Translations under genes and position numbers: made by a program
Notes under the pieces: generated by a model
What the model was told of the DNA's origin: nothing
What the model saw: the letters and a program-made list of their open reading frames with translations, nothing else
Databases searched by the model: none
Assembly (NCBI GenBank): GCA_003427395.1
Contig: BFEA01000567.1
Span: 796,990-827,745 of the forward strand
From: Chara braunii
Lineage: Eukaryota; Streptophyta; Charophyceae; Charales; Characeae
Length of the DNA stretch: 30,756 nucleotides
Direction of reading: 5' to 3'
Part shown: positions 10,635 through 19,720 of the stretch, piece by piece
Layout: every line of letters starts with the position of its first letter
Position numbering within the stretch: position 1 is the first letter of the stretch

Positions 10635-11962
10635 TATGTGACGCGCAGGGGGTTTCAAAATTATGCGATCTCCTGATTGCATGTCATGGCGAAAAAGAAG
10701 AGGGGAGAACAGAGTGATGCATGAGGAACCAAGCGTATCAACAGAGCAGAAAGAAGTACAAGGAACGATAACTGGGCCGCAGATGAGATGGCGACAACAT
10801 CCGTGGCAAGATCTCTGTAGCCCTGTCATATGCACCCCTCTGCCTCGTGGAGATCGTCCAGGTGACGCCATCATGGTCCACCTGATCTCCGTGTGCTCTG
10901 CACCATTGCTCGTTGCCGTTTGTCGAATCAGCGCGTAGGTTGACGTCATCGTTGATGGCGTGATCTTCACGAAGCTTACTGATTCGTGCCGATGAAGGGA
11001 GGAGAGAAAAAAAAGGGGGGGGTTCAAGTGAATGGGATCTACTGCCTAGTTGGAATAGGCCAGTAGAGGCGGTCTGAGTTGGTGAAGTGTGGGTGCAAGG
11101 CGAGGATGTAGGTAATTGCGTCTGCCATAAAGATGATTTTTTTTTTTTGTTTTTTTTAGTATCAATTTTACAGTTGTCCTATGTTGGTTACAAAGACAAG
11201 GGCAGCCGTTGCTTGCTTTAGTTTCATCATAAGTAGACATGTTCCCTGTTTGTTCGGCGTGAGAAAATTGCAACAAATTCTGACAAGGTGCACAAACACA
11301 TTCACTTTCCTTTCAGTTGTTACCGGAGAGAAGAGAAAGAAGAACAGTAGTCAGAAAAGGGGGCAAACCTCTTTTGGGGAAAGGGCTGAGATAGGATAAA
11401 GGGGAAAGTCGGTGGACAGTTCTTCGCCTCGGCGGGTTCAAATTAGAAAACAGTGATTGAGAAACTCCTCAGGATAGAAGCGCGGTTTGCAACCGATTTG
11501 AAATCAAAGCTCAGAAGATTATAGGTGAGGGGTTTAATGGGAGCAACTCGGTCCATCAGGTGACCGCCATCTCTATACTATCCTCTAAAAGTTCTTCTGT
11601 TTTAAGCCGATTCCGGCTAAATATTATGGTATCTCAGTCGAAAACGAAGAATTGAATTGCAAATTTCAACAAATTAAGTCATAAAATTCACTCATTGACC
11701 CTTCATCAATACTAACACGTCTCATAAATCCTCGTCCAGCATCGTCCTTTCCTCTTCTCTTATCTTCTTCCTAGACCTCTTTCCTTTCTTCCTTTCTGCT
11801 TCACCGAAATTCCCTCTCCCCCTCCCGCTTCTCCCTCCTCCCTTAATCTTTCCTCTCTCCCTAAAAAAATGGTGGCGACTGCATGTGATGTATATTGTAA
11901 CTGTTAATTGTCTTCATCCCAGGATCAAAAGAAGGCTCTAGTTGATTACCCAGATGATAGGT
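10635..11962. other. Gene-free stretch; 3' remnant of an LTR element, then pyrimidine-rich DNA
   Basis: The first about 25 bases match the 3' internal border of the plus-strand Ty3/gypsy element. A minus-strand frame reaching to 11027 has no recognisable domain. A T-rich run lies at about 11137-11158. Bases about 11740-11868 are strongly CT-rich and end in a run of A. I see no supportable gene, RNA gene or array here. Confidence 0.6.
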
Positions 11963-12315
11963 CCTTGAACGACCATTTCGTCAAAATGGACATTTTGTAT
12001 TTTTTGAACGAAATTGAAACAGAGTTTTTTGGTCAAAAACTTGTCAAAATTTGTTGTTCCTAAGGGTACAACATTTTACAAACGCTGGACCCCCTGGATG
12101 TACATGGACCTAGCTTGAGACCAGGCACCTCCAGGCAGGACTGCCTGGAGGTGCCTGGTCTTAAGCTAGATCCATGTACAGCAAGGGGGTCCAACGTTTT
12201 ACAAACGCCGGACCCTCAGGAGCAATAAATTTTGACGAGTTTTCGGCCAAAAAACTCGGTTTCAATTTCATTCAAAAATAAAAGATGTCCATTTTGACGA
12301 AATGACAGTTCTTGG
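11963..12315. mobile_element. Foldback MITE, about 350 bp, nearly complete inverted repeat
   Basis: The two halves are reverse complements around a centre at 12139/12140. The left arm carries CATTTCGTCAAAATGGACAT at 11974-11993, and the right arm carries its complement with one mismatch, ending at 12304. Near the centre are ACCAGGCACCTCCAGGCAG and its exact complement. The arms differ at scattered positions and a few short indels, so the element is not brand new. There is no coding capacity. The outermost 10 bases match only partly, so the exact ends and any target-site duplication are uncertain. A single arm end of the same family lies at 17285-17338. Confidence 0.85.
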
Positions 12316-12330
12316 AAAATCCCTTCCTCC

Positions 12331-12351
12331 TTTTTTTTTTTTTTTTTTTTT
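12331..12351. repeat. Poly-T tract (21 bases)
   Basis: An uninterrupted run of T lies just outside the right arm of the foldback element. It could be the A-tail of a minus-strand retrocopy or simple slippage. Nothing next to it identifies a retrocopy. Confidence 0.75.
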
Positions 12352-13370
12352 AGTGAATCTTCATAAACCCATCCTTTTATAGTCCATGATTGGGGGCAAA
12401 ATACCATTGAAACAGGCGATTTATGTCATCCCTTAAAACAAGCCTTTTCACCTATGTAAATCTAGCCCTTCCCTTACTACCATTTGGCCTAAGACAGACG
12501 AGTAAGAGTTTTCCCTTGAGAGCCCAAAAGAGCGATTAATACCAGCATACCCTATCAATATCCTGAAAAAGAAGGGTAAATTGAGCAAGCTACAACTTAT
12601 CTAAAGCAGCACAAGACGCACAGTTAAACTCTCCTTCCCTTTCTTCTCTCTTTCGAGCAGCAACCCCTTCTAAGGAGGTAGTCTGCATCGCGTCTAACTT
12701 TCCAGGAGAATTCCAGCAAGCTGCTTCAGCGCAGATCTAAATTTTTGGTCGACAGAGATGAGAATAACTGGTTAAGCAATAATACTGTGAGTAGAAAATA
12801 TCCATTATGTAGTTAAAACGGGCCCAAAATCCAAAGTTTAGTGCGAACTTAATAAGTCGAGGAACTCTCTTGCAACTCGGAATCAGGTTAATCAGTATGC
12901 AAAGAAGACGATCTTAGTGCCAGGAAGGACATAATAACCTAGGATTCAAGATCCAGAATCGTAACTAACTGCCCAATGATAAGGCAAGCGGCATCATAAG
13001 GCGAGTGATACGAAGCCGTAGCCCAGAGATCTCGCATCCTAGTCTTCTGCTTTGAGATACCATGAAGTTCCCTTACCTAGCAGCCCATCGCGCATAAGCG
13101 ATCCTGCGATAACAATCTCAGGACCGATCTGATTTCGTTAGATCAATCAGATTAATCGCGCACAATCATACCAATAGAACGTAGTGGTAGCCGCCGTTCT
13201 TCCAACATTGAATGAACAAGGAGAGCAAGGATTCAGTAGATAGATGGTCAGGTTCTCATCGGGCCCAAAGAATTCCAACCCAAAGTGCCAGCGCGGATTA
13301 AATTACCGCTTGGAGCTCTCCCAAATAGTCCTGAAGTCATCCCTACCGCAGCCTTCTCAAGGAAGACCTC
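12352..13370. other. Gene-free stretch upstream of the MULE transposase
   Basis: No long frame, RNA gene or repeat array is seen. By position it may hold the 5' untranslated region, promoter or 5' terminal inverted repeat of the Mutator-like element. I could not match a terminal inverted repeat to anything downstream of 15454 by eye. Confidence 0.5.
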
Positions 13371-14507
13371 TTGATGAAAAAATTGAAGTCTGATCTTAAA
13401 GAGTCGATGAGTGAGAGTCGAGGAAGAAAAGAAAAATTGTCAGATTGCCGAAATCTTGAGAAGCTTCCGATGCAGTCTGTCAATGAAGTAGGGGTTCTAT
13501 GCGTCGGCCAAGACTTTGCGAACATCGCAGATCTCCGGAAGGCTGTCGCTGATGATGTTGTGAAGAACAGGTACAAGTATCGCAACGTGAAGTCCGATAC
13601 AGCACGGTATAATGTGAAATGCAAGGCCGAGAACTGCAATTGGCGGCTGCATGGCTCAATCATCGATGGTGGACCGACGTGCAGCATCAAGTCGGTAACG
13701 ACGCACACATGTGGCGACATCTCCAAACTGTCGAAAGTCAATGCAACGGCTTCTTGGGTTTTCCGATTCATCGAGCCGAGACTGCGGGGTTACTCACCAG
13801 TGGATATCGTGAAATATATATATCGACAGCATGGCGTGCAAATCAGGTACCGCCTCGAGTGGACAGCAAAGGAGGTCGCGAAGGCGAAAATTGTTGGGCT
13901 CGACGACGACGGGTTTCGCAACCTCCGGCTGTATTGCGAGGAGGTTCAACATTCTAACCCGGGGAGTCGTGCATTCGTGCAGACCGAGAAAGGGTCCCCT
14001 CGCTTCAAGCATTTGTTTTATGCGCTTGATGCTTGTCTGACCAGTTTCATGCACTGTCGCCCCCTGTTGGGCCTCGACGACACTTTCTTGAAAACAAGGC
14101 ACAAAGGTGTTTTGTTATGCGCAACGGTCGTGGACGCTGAGGGACACTTGTTCCCGGTGGCGTTTGCAATTGTACCCGGCGAGGACCGTGACAATTGGTT
14201 CTGGTTCCTACATCACCTCTCTGCAACTTTCCAATCACATGATGGTAATCATCAAAGAATAATTTTTTTATCCAATCGGGACAAAGGTCTCATCGACGAA
14301 GTAGGCGATGTATTTTCGGATTGTCCTCACGGGTATTGCATGCGACATCTTGCCGACAACATCAAGAAGCGTAACAATGGACCCGAGTACCCCAAGTTAT
14401 TGTGGGCAGCACCGCAGGCGGCCAGCATCCCAAAATTCGACAACTTGATTGTGTATTGGTTTCAACTACGTAAATTACTAGTTCTAATAAGCACCCCGCT
14501 CTTTTAA
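13371..14507 (+). CDS. Mutator-like (MULE) transposase, probably incomplete at its C-terminus
   Basis: The 378-residue frame has an N-terminal MuDR-type zinc-binding region (FANIADLRKAVADDVV, then YKYRNVKSDTARYNVKC with a C-x4-C, then HTCGD), followed by a MULE transposase domain. The domain has GLDDTFLKTRHKGVLLCATV (first catalytic Asp), HLFPVAFAIVPGEDRDNWFWF and IIFLSNRDKGLIDEV (second Asp). It ends in HGYCMRHLADNIKK, close to the C/H box after the core. The enzyme cuts and joins its own terminal inverted repeats. The last about 20 residues look unrelated to the family, so the frame may run into an intron near 14447 or be truncated; the usual C-terminal SWIM finger is missing. The Ulp1-like frame follows 98 bases downstream on the same strand. 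Confidence 0.82.
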   Translation: MMKKLKSDLKESMSESRGRKEKLSDCRNLEKLPMQSVNEVGVLCVGQDFANIADLRKAVADDVVKNRYKYRNVKSDTARYNVKCKAENCNWRLHGSIIDGGPTCSIKSVTTHTCGDISKLSKVNATASWVFRFIEPRLRGYSPVDIVKYIYRQHGVQIRYRLEWTAKEVAKAKIVGLDDDGFRNLRLYCEEVQHSNPGSRAFVQTEKGSPRFKHLFYALDACLTSFMHCRPLLGLDDTFLKTRHKGVLLCATVVDAEGHLFPVAFAIVPGEDRDNWFWFLHHLSATFQSHDGNHQRIIFLSNRDKGLIDEVGDVFSDCPHGYCMRHLADNIKKRNNGPEYPKLLWAAPQAASIPKFDNLIVYWFQLRKLLVLISTPLF

Positions 14508-14605
14508 GGTAACCCTTCCTACACATTACTACAACAAATTGAATGCAATGAACATGACTAGAGATAGACGTATTGAAACATGAGCTCACATAAAGACATG
14601 GCGCG

Positions 14606-15454
14606 TTGTCATGTGCAGCGCAAACGACAATCGAGGATAACCGGAGGTGCAAAAAAGGATGGACTGTCCACTTGGCAACAACGAATTGGACGGAGAGAGA
14701 AATGGAGGCCCTCATGCGATTGCGAGTGAAACTTGGGGATAGCGACGTCATAACAAGTTCATTTAACGAAGATACAAAAGAAGAATTAACGATGACAGTC
14801 AACGAATTTAGCTTGCTAATGATAAAAAAAAAGTGGTTGAACGAGCAGATAGTTAATTTTTATCTTAACCTTGTCCGACTGGACAATGAATGTCGTGTGA
14901 AGCACCATAATTGCGATTCGAAGAACGAAAACGTCGTTAGAACAGGAAAGGGGCGCATTCCTACAATAGCAATTCTAAGCTCATTTTTTTTCGCAAAACT
15001 ATTTGATAGCGATATGATGTTCAAGTACGAAAAGGTTCGCAGTTGGTTTACATAGGTCGCGATTAGCGACATGGATATGATCATTGCACCTTTTCACGTC
15101 ACGCACAACCAACATTGGACACTCGTAGTGGCAGACCTTAGGCGTATGAAAATTGAGTACTACGATTCGCTGACACCGGATGTTGAACTCGCGGCGAAGG
15201 TGACAGGGGGGTTCGCAAGATTTCTGTACATGAGGTCGGTCCAACAAGGTCAAGAAATTAACACGAAAAACTTCAACCATATATGGCAAGTGGAAGGCAT
15301 TCCAAAGCAGCGCGACTTCAACGAGTGTCGTGTGTTTATGCTGACATATGCATCACTATTGGCGAGAAGGTTTCTTCCACTTTTCACGTTCACATTAGAT
15401 GACACAAAGAAAATACGATGTCGGATAGCTTTCGACGTATCTGTTGTGGAGTAA
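14606..15454 (+). pseudogene. Ulp1/SENP-like C48 cysteine protease associated with the MULE, one in-frame stop
   Basis: One frame spans 14606-15454, interrupted only by a TAG at 15053-15055. The upstream half has a helical segment ending KYEKVRSWF, matching the helix before the core in plant Ulp1-like transposon proteins. The downstream half has the catalytic His in HNQHWTLVVADLRR, the Asp in YYDSL, and a C-terminal QRDFNECRVFML, where the family has Q-x-x-x-x-(D/N)-C-G-V-F. Cys is present but the next Gly is Arg, and an extra change lies before it, so activity is doubtful. Ulp1 enzymes remove SUMO from proteins. MULEs carrying Ulp1 domains are known in land plants (the Kaonashi and CUMULE groups). 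Whether this frame is a separate gene or the transposase 3' exons is open. Confidence 0.75.
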
Positions 15455-15493
15455 ACGAATTTGTTCCATTTACAGTATATCTATGTGACATTC

Positions 15494-15577
15494 GCGGCCG
15501 CGGCCGCGGGCATTTCGGCCGCTGCGGCCCAAAATCCCGGCCGTGGCCGCGGCCAACGAGGCCCGGTCCACGGCCTG
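15494..15577. repeat. GC-rich palindromic block of GGCCGC-type repeats
   Basis: About 84 bases are made of overlapping GCGGCC and GGCCGC words and their complements, between a protease gene and very A/T-rich DNA. A similar GGCCGCG-rich block lies at about 16880-16915. Either could be a subterminal repeat of a DNA transposon. No exact terminal repeat was found. Confidence 0.55.
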
Positions 15578-15631
15578 GTTTTTTAAATATTTTTTTTTAC
15601 CCCTAAAAATACTCAAAAAAAAATTATATAT

Positions 15632-15672
15632 ATATGGGGGTGTAGGGCTTCGAAAACCCTACACCCCTATAT
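15632..15672. other. Strong hairpin, 16-bp stem with one mismatch
   Basis: Bases 15632-15647 (ATATGGGGGTGTAGGG) pair with 15657-15672 across a 9-base loop, CTTCGAAAA. The flanks are A/T-rich and runs of T follow. It could be a transposon end structure or part of a small foldback element. No typical Helitron CTRR end follows it. Confidence 0.7.
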
Positions 15673-15933
15673 TTTTTGTTTTGGAATCCGACATTGTTTA
15701 GGATTTTTAAAAAATCAAAAACAAAAATCGATTTAAACATAATTAAAAATATATACATAAAAAAAGCTGGATTGTTTTTTTGACATTTTTTATCATGCGA
15801 TATATGGTCACTGAGTACCCAGTATTTTTTTTAGAATTGGATTTGTTTTTTTCGAAGGGAAATGAGGTGTTTTAAAAAAAACAAAGATGCAAAATTTGAA
15901 AATAAATAAACAAAAAACTTAAAAAAAGGGTTT

Positions 15934-15941
15934 TGATTGAT

Positions 15942-15978
<37 letters not shown>

Positions 15979-15979
15979 A

Positions 15980-16020
<41 letters not shown>

Positions 16021-16053
16021 GAGTAAGCGAGTGAGTGAGTGAGTGTGTGCGTG

Positions 16054-16111
<58 letters not shown>

Positions 16112-16125
16112 TGTGTGTGTGTGTG
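15934..16125. repeat. (GATT)n then (GT)n compound microsatellite, ending at the gap
   Basis: About 85 bases of GATT-type tetranucleotide pass through GAGTGAGT into a GT run of about 80 bases that ends in the N gap. Reading frames through it are artefacts. Confidence 0.95.
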
Positions 16126-16227
16126 NNNNNNNNNNNNNNNNNNNNNNNNNNNNNNNNNNNNNNNNNNNNNNNNNNNNNNNNNNNNNNNNNNNNNNNNNNN
16201 NNNNNNNNNNNNNNNNNNNNNNNNNNN
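16126..16227. other. Assembly gap of 102 N
   Basis: The gap lies between a GT run and a GA run and so marks a microsatellite of unresolved length. The true size may differ. Confidence 0.98.
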
Positions 16228-16296
16228 AGAGAGAGAGAGAGAGAGAGATCAAATCAATCAATCATACCAGTCAAGATCCTAGGATCTTGATCGGTC

Positions 16297-16337
<41 letters not shown>

Positions 16338-16613
16338 TCATTGATTGATTGATTGATTGATTGTGTGTGTGTGTGTGTGTCAGGGAGGGGAGGTGCGCTG
16401 CGAGGGGGAAGAACGGCGTGGGCGGGGAGGAAGGACGGCGGGGGTCGGGATCGCGCGGGGGGTACAGTCGGGATCGTGCGGAGGGGGGAGGACGGCGGGG
16501 GTCAAGATTCACTGATTGATTGATTGATTGATTGATTGATTAATTGATTGATTGATTGATTGTGTGTGTGTGTGTGTGCGCGCCGGGGGGAGGGGAGGGA
16601 GGACCCCTCCCCC

Positions 16614-16684
<71 letters not shown>
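16228..16684. repeat. Compound low-complexity region: GA, AATC, GATT, GT and GC-rich spacers
   Basis: The order is: GA run (16228-16248), short AATC tract, a perfect 20-bp palindrome (16271-16290), GATT tract (16293-16362) into a GT run, a G-rich spacer with repeated GGACGGCGGGGGTC-like units (16380-16503), a second GATT tract (16512-16562) into a GT run, a short G-rich spacer, and an inverted AATC tract (16616-16684). The GATT and AATC tracts are complementary and could form a long cruciform. Confidence 0.9.
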
Positions 16685-16685
<1 letters not shown>

Positions 16686-17112
16686 AATTTTTTTTTCTAT
16701 ATATATATATATTTTTTAACATATCAAAAATCGCCTCCCCCCAAATTTTTATTTTTTTTATTTTTTTTTGCACAGACCGACAGCGGCCGACATGCGCAGG
16801 CTGCGCGCGCGCTCGGATCTCGAGGGCGCGCACCCACCTGCGCGCAAACTCGACCGCGCGCAAACTCGGCTGCGTGGCCTAGGCCGCGGACTCGGATCCT
16901 GCGGCCGCGACCGAGGGTGCCACGTTGTAGTATAGACGTTCAAGCACATGAAATGCCCATGTAGTGATTAGAAATAGATCTGATAAAGGAGAAGAAGAGT
17001 TTGTAAGTGTATCGAGGATTAATTATGCGGTTCACGATGAATGTAACTGGTCGTGCAATAAGGACATCTTATTAAAGGTCATCTTATCTCTTATCTTTGA
17101 GGCTCCTCTCCT

Positions 17113-17233
17113 CCTTACCCCTTACCCCTTACCCCTTACCCACTACCCCTTACCCCCCCTTACCCCTTACCCCTTACCCCTTACCCCTTACCCCTTACCC
17201 TTACCCCTTACCCCTTACATCTTACCCCCCCTG
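17113..17233. repeat. (TTACCCC)n heptamer array, telomere-like but not canonical
   Basis: About 120 bases are mostly TTACCCC units with a few length variants (TTACCC, TTACCCCCCC) and one CACTACCCC. The complement is GGGGTAA. The usual plant telomere repeat is TTTAGGG, so this is not an ordinary interstitial telomere. It is most simply a minisatellite. Confidence 0.9.
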
Positions 17234-17284
17234 TTCGTATCACAAATAATTCAAAAATGAAGAAAAATATGGCAAAATATGTGA

Positions 17285-17338
17285 GTTACAATTTCGCTCA
17301 AAAAATAAAAAATGTCCGTTTTGACGAAATCGTAGTTA
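17285..17338. mobile_element. Single arm end of the foldback MITE family
   Basis: Bases about 17299-17330 (AAAAAATAAAAAATGTCC, then GTTTTGACGAAAT) match the right end of the foldback element at about 12280-12304 with few differences. The other arm is missing. It sits exactly where the minus-strand LTR fragment on its right loses homology, so it may have broken that LTR. Confidence 0.6.
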
Positions 17339-18275
17339 CTCGCCACCAAATTCCAACATTGGCCCGGGCCAGTCATCCACTCAACTCGGATCACTCATCC
17401 TCGTTCATACACCGACGATCCCGGTCGTCGCGTGTCACCATCCACCACTGCGATCGTCACCCCGCCAACTTAGCCTCTACGTGGCTTGTCCGGATCCCAC
17501 AGTCTGTCGTGGCGATCTAGCGCACAGCCAGCCAGTTCTACAGTCAGCCCGTCAGGACTTTCTGACTCGCACTATATACATCATCTAGCCGCTGCTTCCC
17601 GGAAGCTGGCTAACGAGTTGAGAGAGAGCTTTGTGGATGCGCCGACGGAATTTATAGTTGCGAGAAGGGAGAGAGATGCGGGGAAAGATTAAGAGTGAGG
17701 AAGAGGAGGGTAGGAGAGGGCTTGAGAGTAATCGCCCGTTGAAAGCCATGTTGATCCCTCACAACTCGATCTCAGCCAATCAGAATCGTCGCGCAGTAGG
17801 AATCTCCTCTTACACGACGCTTCTCCTTGGCTAGATGGGAAGAGAGAATCGGCCGGGTTTTTTCGAGCGCGGGTCTTAGAGCGGGAAGAAAAGGAGTGCG
17901 AAGGATAGCGGGTAACGGGTCCAAAACTCAGATGATCAAGAAAAAAAAAAGGGCACGTGCGGGGAAGGAGAGAGAAAAACAGTTACAGGGGGAGGGATCG
18001 AGGAAGCACGTGCGCACGAGGTAAGGCGCTGAGAGGGGTGCAAGAAGGAAGGAGGAGGGAGTTCGTTTGCATGGCGCCTAACAGCAAAAGGAGAATGGGC
18101 ACCGAAACAGTTGCTGTTTTTTTTCCAACCCTACGCTAATTCAAAAATTGAAATCACCATATCCGCGCGAAAAGTAGACGTGGGAAAAGAAAGAAAGTCC
18201 TACGCTTATCCATATTCCTACAAAATTCCCAGAGTCTTCCATGTCGAGGCCGAGAACATTCGCGCGCGAAAGGTC
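17339..18275 (-). mobile_element. Truncated minus-strand LTR, sister to the LTR at 7965-10634
   Basis: It runs parallel to 9466-10350 along its whole length. Shared stretches are CACCGACGATCCCGG, CCACTGCGATCGTCACCCCG, a GCTTC-GGAAGCTGGCT box, the TATA motif, AATCAGA-TCGTCGCGC, GGGTCCAA-A-TCAGATGATCAAGA, and TTCAAAATTGAAATCACCAT. It is clearly diverged from that copy. It lacks the TGTGACG start on its right side, and its left side ends at a MITE fragment, so it is truncated at both ends. It is in the same orientation as the 7965-10634 LTR. No gag or pol lies between them, so a pair from one element cannot be claimed. Lys/Arg-rich frames inside it are fortuitous. Confidence 0.65.
17650..17656 (-). 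promoter_or_regulatory. TATA box in the truncated minus-strand LTR
   Basis: The minus strand reads AACTATAAATTCCGTCG, almost the same as GCTATAAATTCCGGCTG in the plus-strand 3' LTR at 29805-29821. Retention of this string while flanks diverge marks the probable core promoter of the LTR superfamily. Confidence 0.55.
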
Positions 18276-18617
18276 GTTCAACAGGGGTTCAAGAAGGGCT
18301 CCGGCGCCAATCAACGGGTACAACAGCGTTGAAAAAATCCTGTTGCCCGTTGAATGGACACACAGGTGAAACGCTCCAAGGACGAATCCTTGGGGAATTA
18401 GGATTCCCCCCAGCCAATCCTAGGTGAAGTATGATTCCCCAACCATTTTGTCCTCAACTCCAAGCGACTCTCGTGAGGTCCCTTCAAGCCACGGATTCAC
18501 GTTTCACGGAGAGGAGAGGGCACACACGTGGAGAGACTTTACAACGGTCGAATCCTGATCGTGGCGGCACCCTATTGGCTGAAAGCCTCACGCACAACTG
18601 TTTTTCTTTTCGGGAAA

Positions 18618-18880
18618 AGTTATAAAACCTTCCCTTGGCGAAACCTTTGTAGTCATTTCACCCCAAACGGGACAAAAGGTGCCACGGTCCCCAAAATGAC
18701 TTTTCATTTCATTTTCGCACCCTGGCTGGGCAGGTAACGACCACTGGCAAAAATGGCGGGAAGTTGTTTTACCGGGTGCAAAAATGACTCCAAAAGTCAT
18801 TTTGGGCGTTGCGACACTTTCTACCCTGTTTAGGGTGAAATGAATACAAAGGTTTTGCCGTGGGGAGGTTTTAGAAATTC
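18618..18880. mobile_element. Second foldback (MITE-like) element, about 260 bp
   Basis: The arms are imperfect inverted repeats around a centre near 18748. The left arm has AAAACCTTCCC, CGAAACCTTTGTAGTCATTTC and CCCCAAAATGACTTTT in that order. The right arm has their complements in reverse order between 18790 and 18873. Plus- and minus-strand frames therefore translate to similar peptides (FTPNG and PKMTF on one strand, FTLNR and PKMTF on the other), which is a foldback artefact and not coding. Exact ends and target duplication are uncertain. Confidence 0.75.
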
Positions 18881-18889
18881 GAGTGTCCA

Positions 18890-19315
18890 TTTCCTGAGGA
18901 AGTGGACCGAGGCCGAACTCACGAGAATTCGTCAGCTGAAAGTAGTGGAACGAGACCCTATTCCCTGAGTCAGCTAAAACTATATTTTTTTTTAATTTTA
19001 AACCACCAGCACCTTTCCCCGCTTGAAAAACAAATGCCTGCCAGTCAACACGGGTGGGGGGGCAACCTCGGCTCTACCGAGGCAAAATGGCTGGAGGCGC
19101 CAGCCAAATTTGATAGCGCGTCGGTTCTTTTTTGTTTTGGCGCACAGTGCAAATGTAGGCTCGGCACCGACAACTGACAAAGGTACAGGCGGTTTAGTAA
19201 AAAGGCTAATTCTTGTAAGCCCAACCAATTCAATTACCTGTCGAATCTGGACAGGACGACCTTTAAGGCCTTTTTTTTTGTCTTTATAGTACTATGGAGA
19301 ACCCTGTAGCCGCCA
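18890..19315. other. Gene-free stretch before the Ty3/gypsy element
   Basis: It contains a short hairpin near 19090-19110 (TGGCTGG, CGCCAGCCA) and weak inverted similarity between TAAACC-ACCTTT near 18999 and its complement near 19180-19200. It might be a third, more decayed foldback element. Nothing else is recognised. Confidence 0.45.
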
Positions 19316-19720
19316 TGTGACGAACCACTCTCTGTAACGCGCAATTTTCTGCGCGGTTGCAATGAGGGGTCATACGTTGGGAAGGTTGGGCCAATTACGG
19401 GAGATCGCGATTGGTGGGAAATTGCATCAGTCTCCTTGCTTTTTCATTTTTTTCGTCGCTTCTTTTCAAACGGCTGGGTTCGGAGCTGGGTGTGTCCTGG
19501 GATGGCCGGTGGACTGACTGGTCGGCTGGATGGCTGGCGCGCCACCGCGCGCGCGAGTAATAAATGTTGACGTCGTTTCTTTCGTTTCGGGTTCGATCTT
19601 TTGAGACGAACAAGTGTCTAGCTTTGCGAACGCCGCGCGAGGACACGTGTAAACGCTATCTAAGTCGCGCGGTTACCCGCATCCCCGTGCGCCAGTTCGC
19701 CAACACAAAAGCTTCGCGAC

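Noticed and set aside
9826-10641. 271-codon Lys/Arg-rich frame on the plus strand
   Set aside because: It lies antisense inside the minus-strand LTR. The sister copy at 17339-18275 does not preserve the frame, and the composition follows purine-rich DNA.
10299-11027. 242-codon frame on the minus strand
   Set aside because: It crosses the LTR border at 10634 and has no recognisable domain, so it is probably fortuitous.
16035-16307. Cys/Val and Ser/Ile/Asn repeat frames over the gap
   Set aside because: They are translations of GT and GATT microsatellites and Ns.
16228-17233. CRISPR array or phage-like repeat cluster
   Set aside because: Units are 2, 4 or 7 bases with no unique spacers of constant length, so this is simple-sequence DNA of a eukaryote.
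9466-18275. The two minus-strand LTR copies as the LTR pair of one element enclosing the MULE
   Set aside because: They are strongly diverged, no gag or pol lies between them on the minus strand, and the right copy lacks its start. Nested insertions could still explain it, but it cannot be claimed.
18528-18890. Small protein genes on both strands sharing PKMTF
   Set aside because: The similarity of plus- and minus-strand peptides results from the foldback structure.
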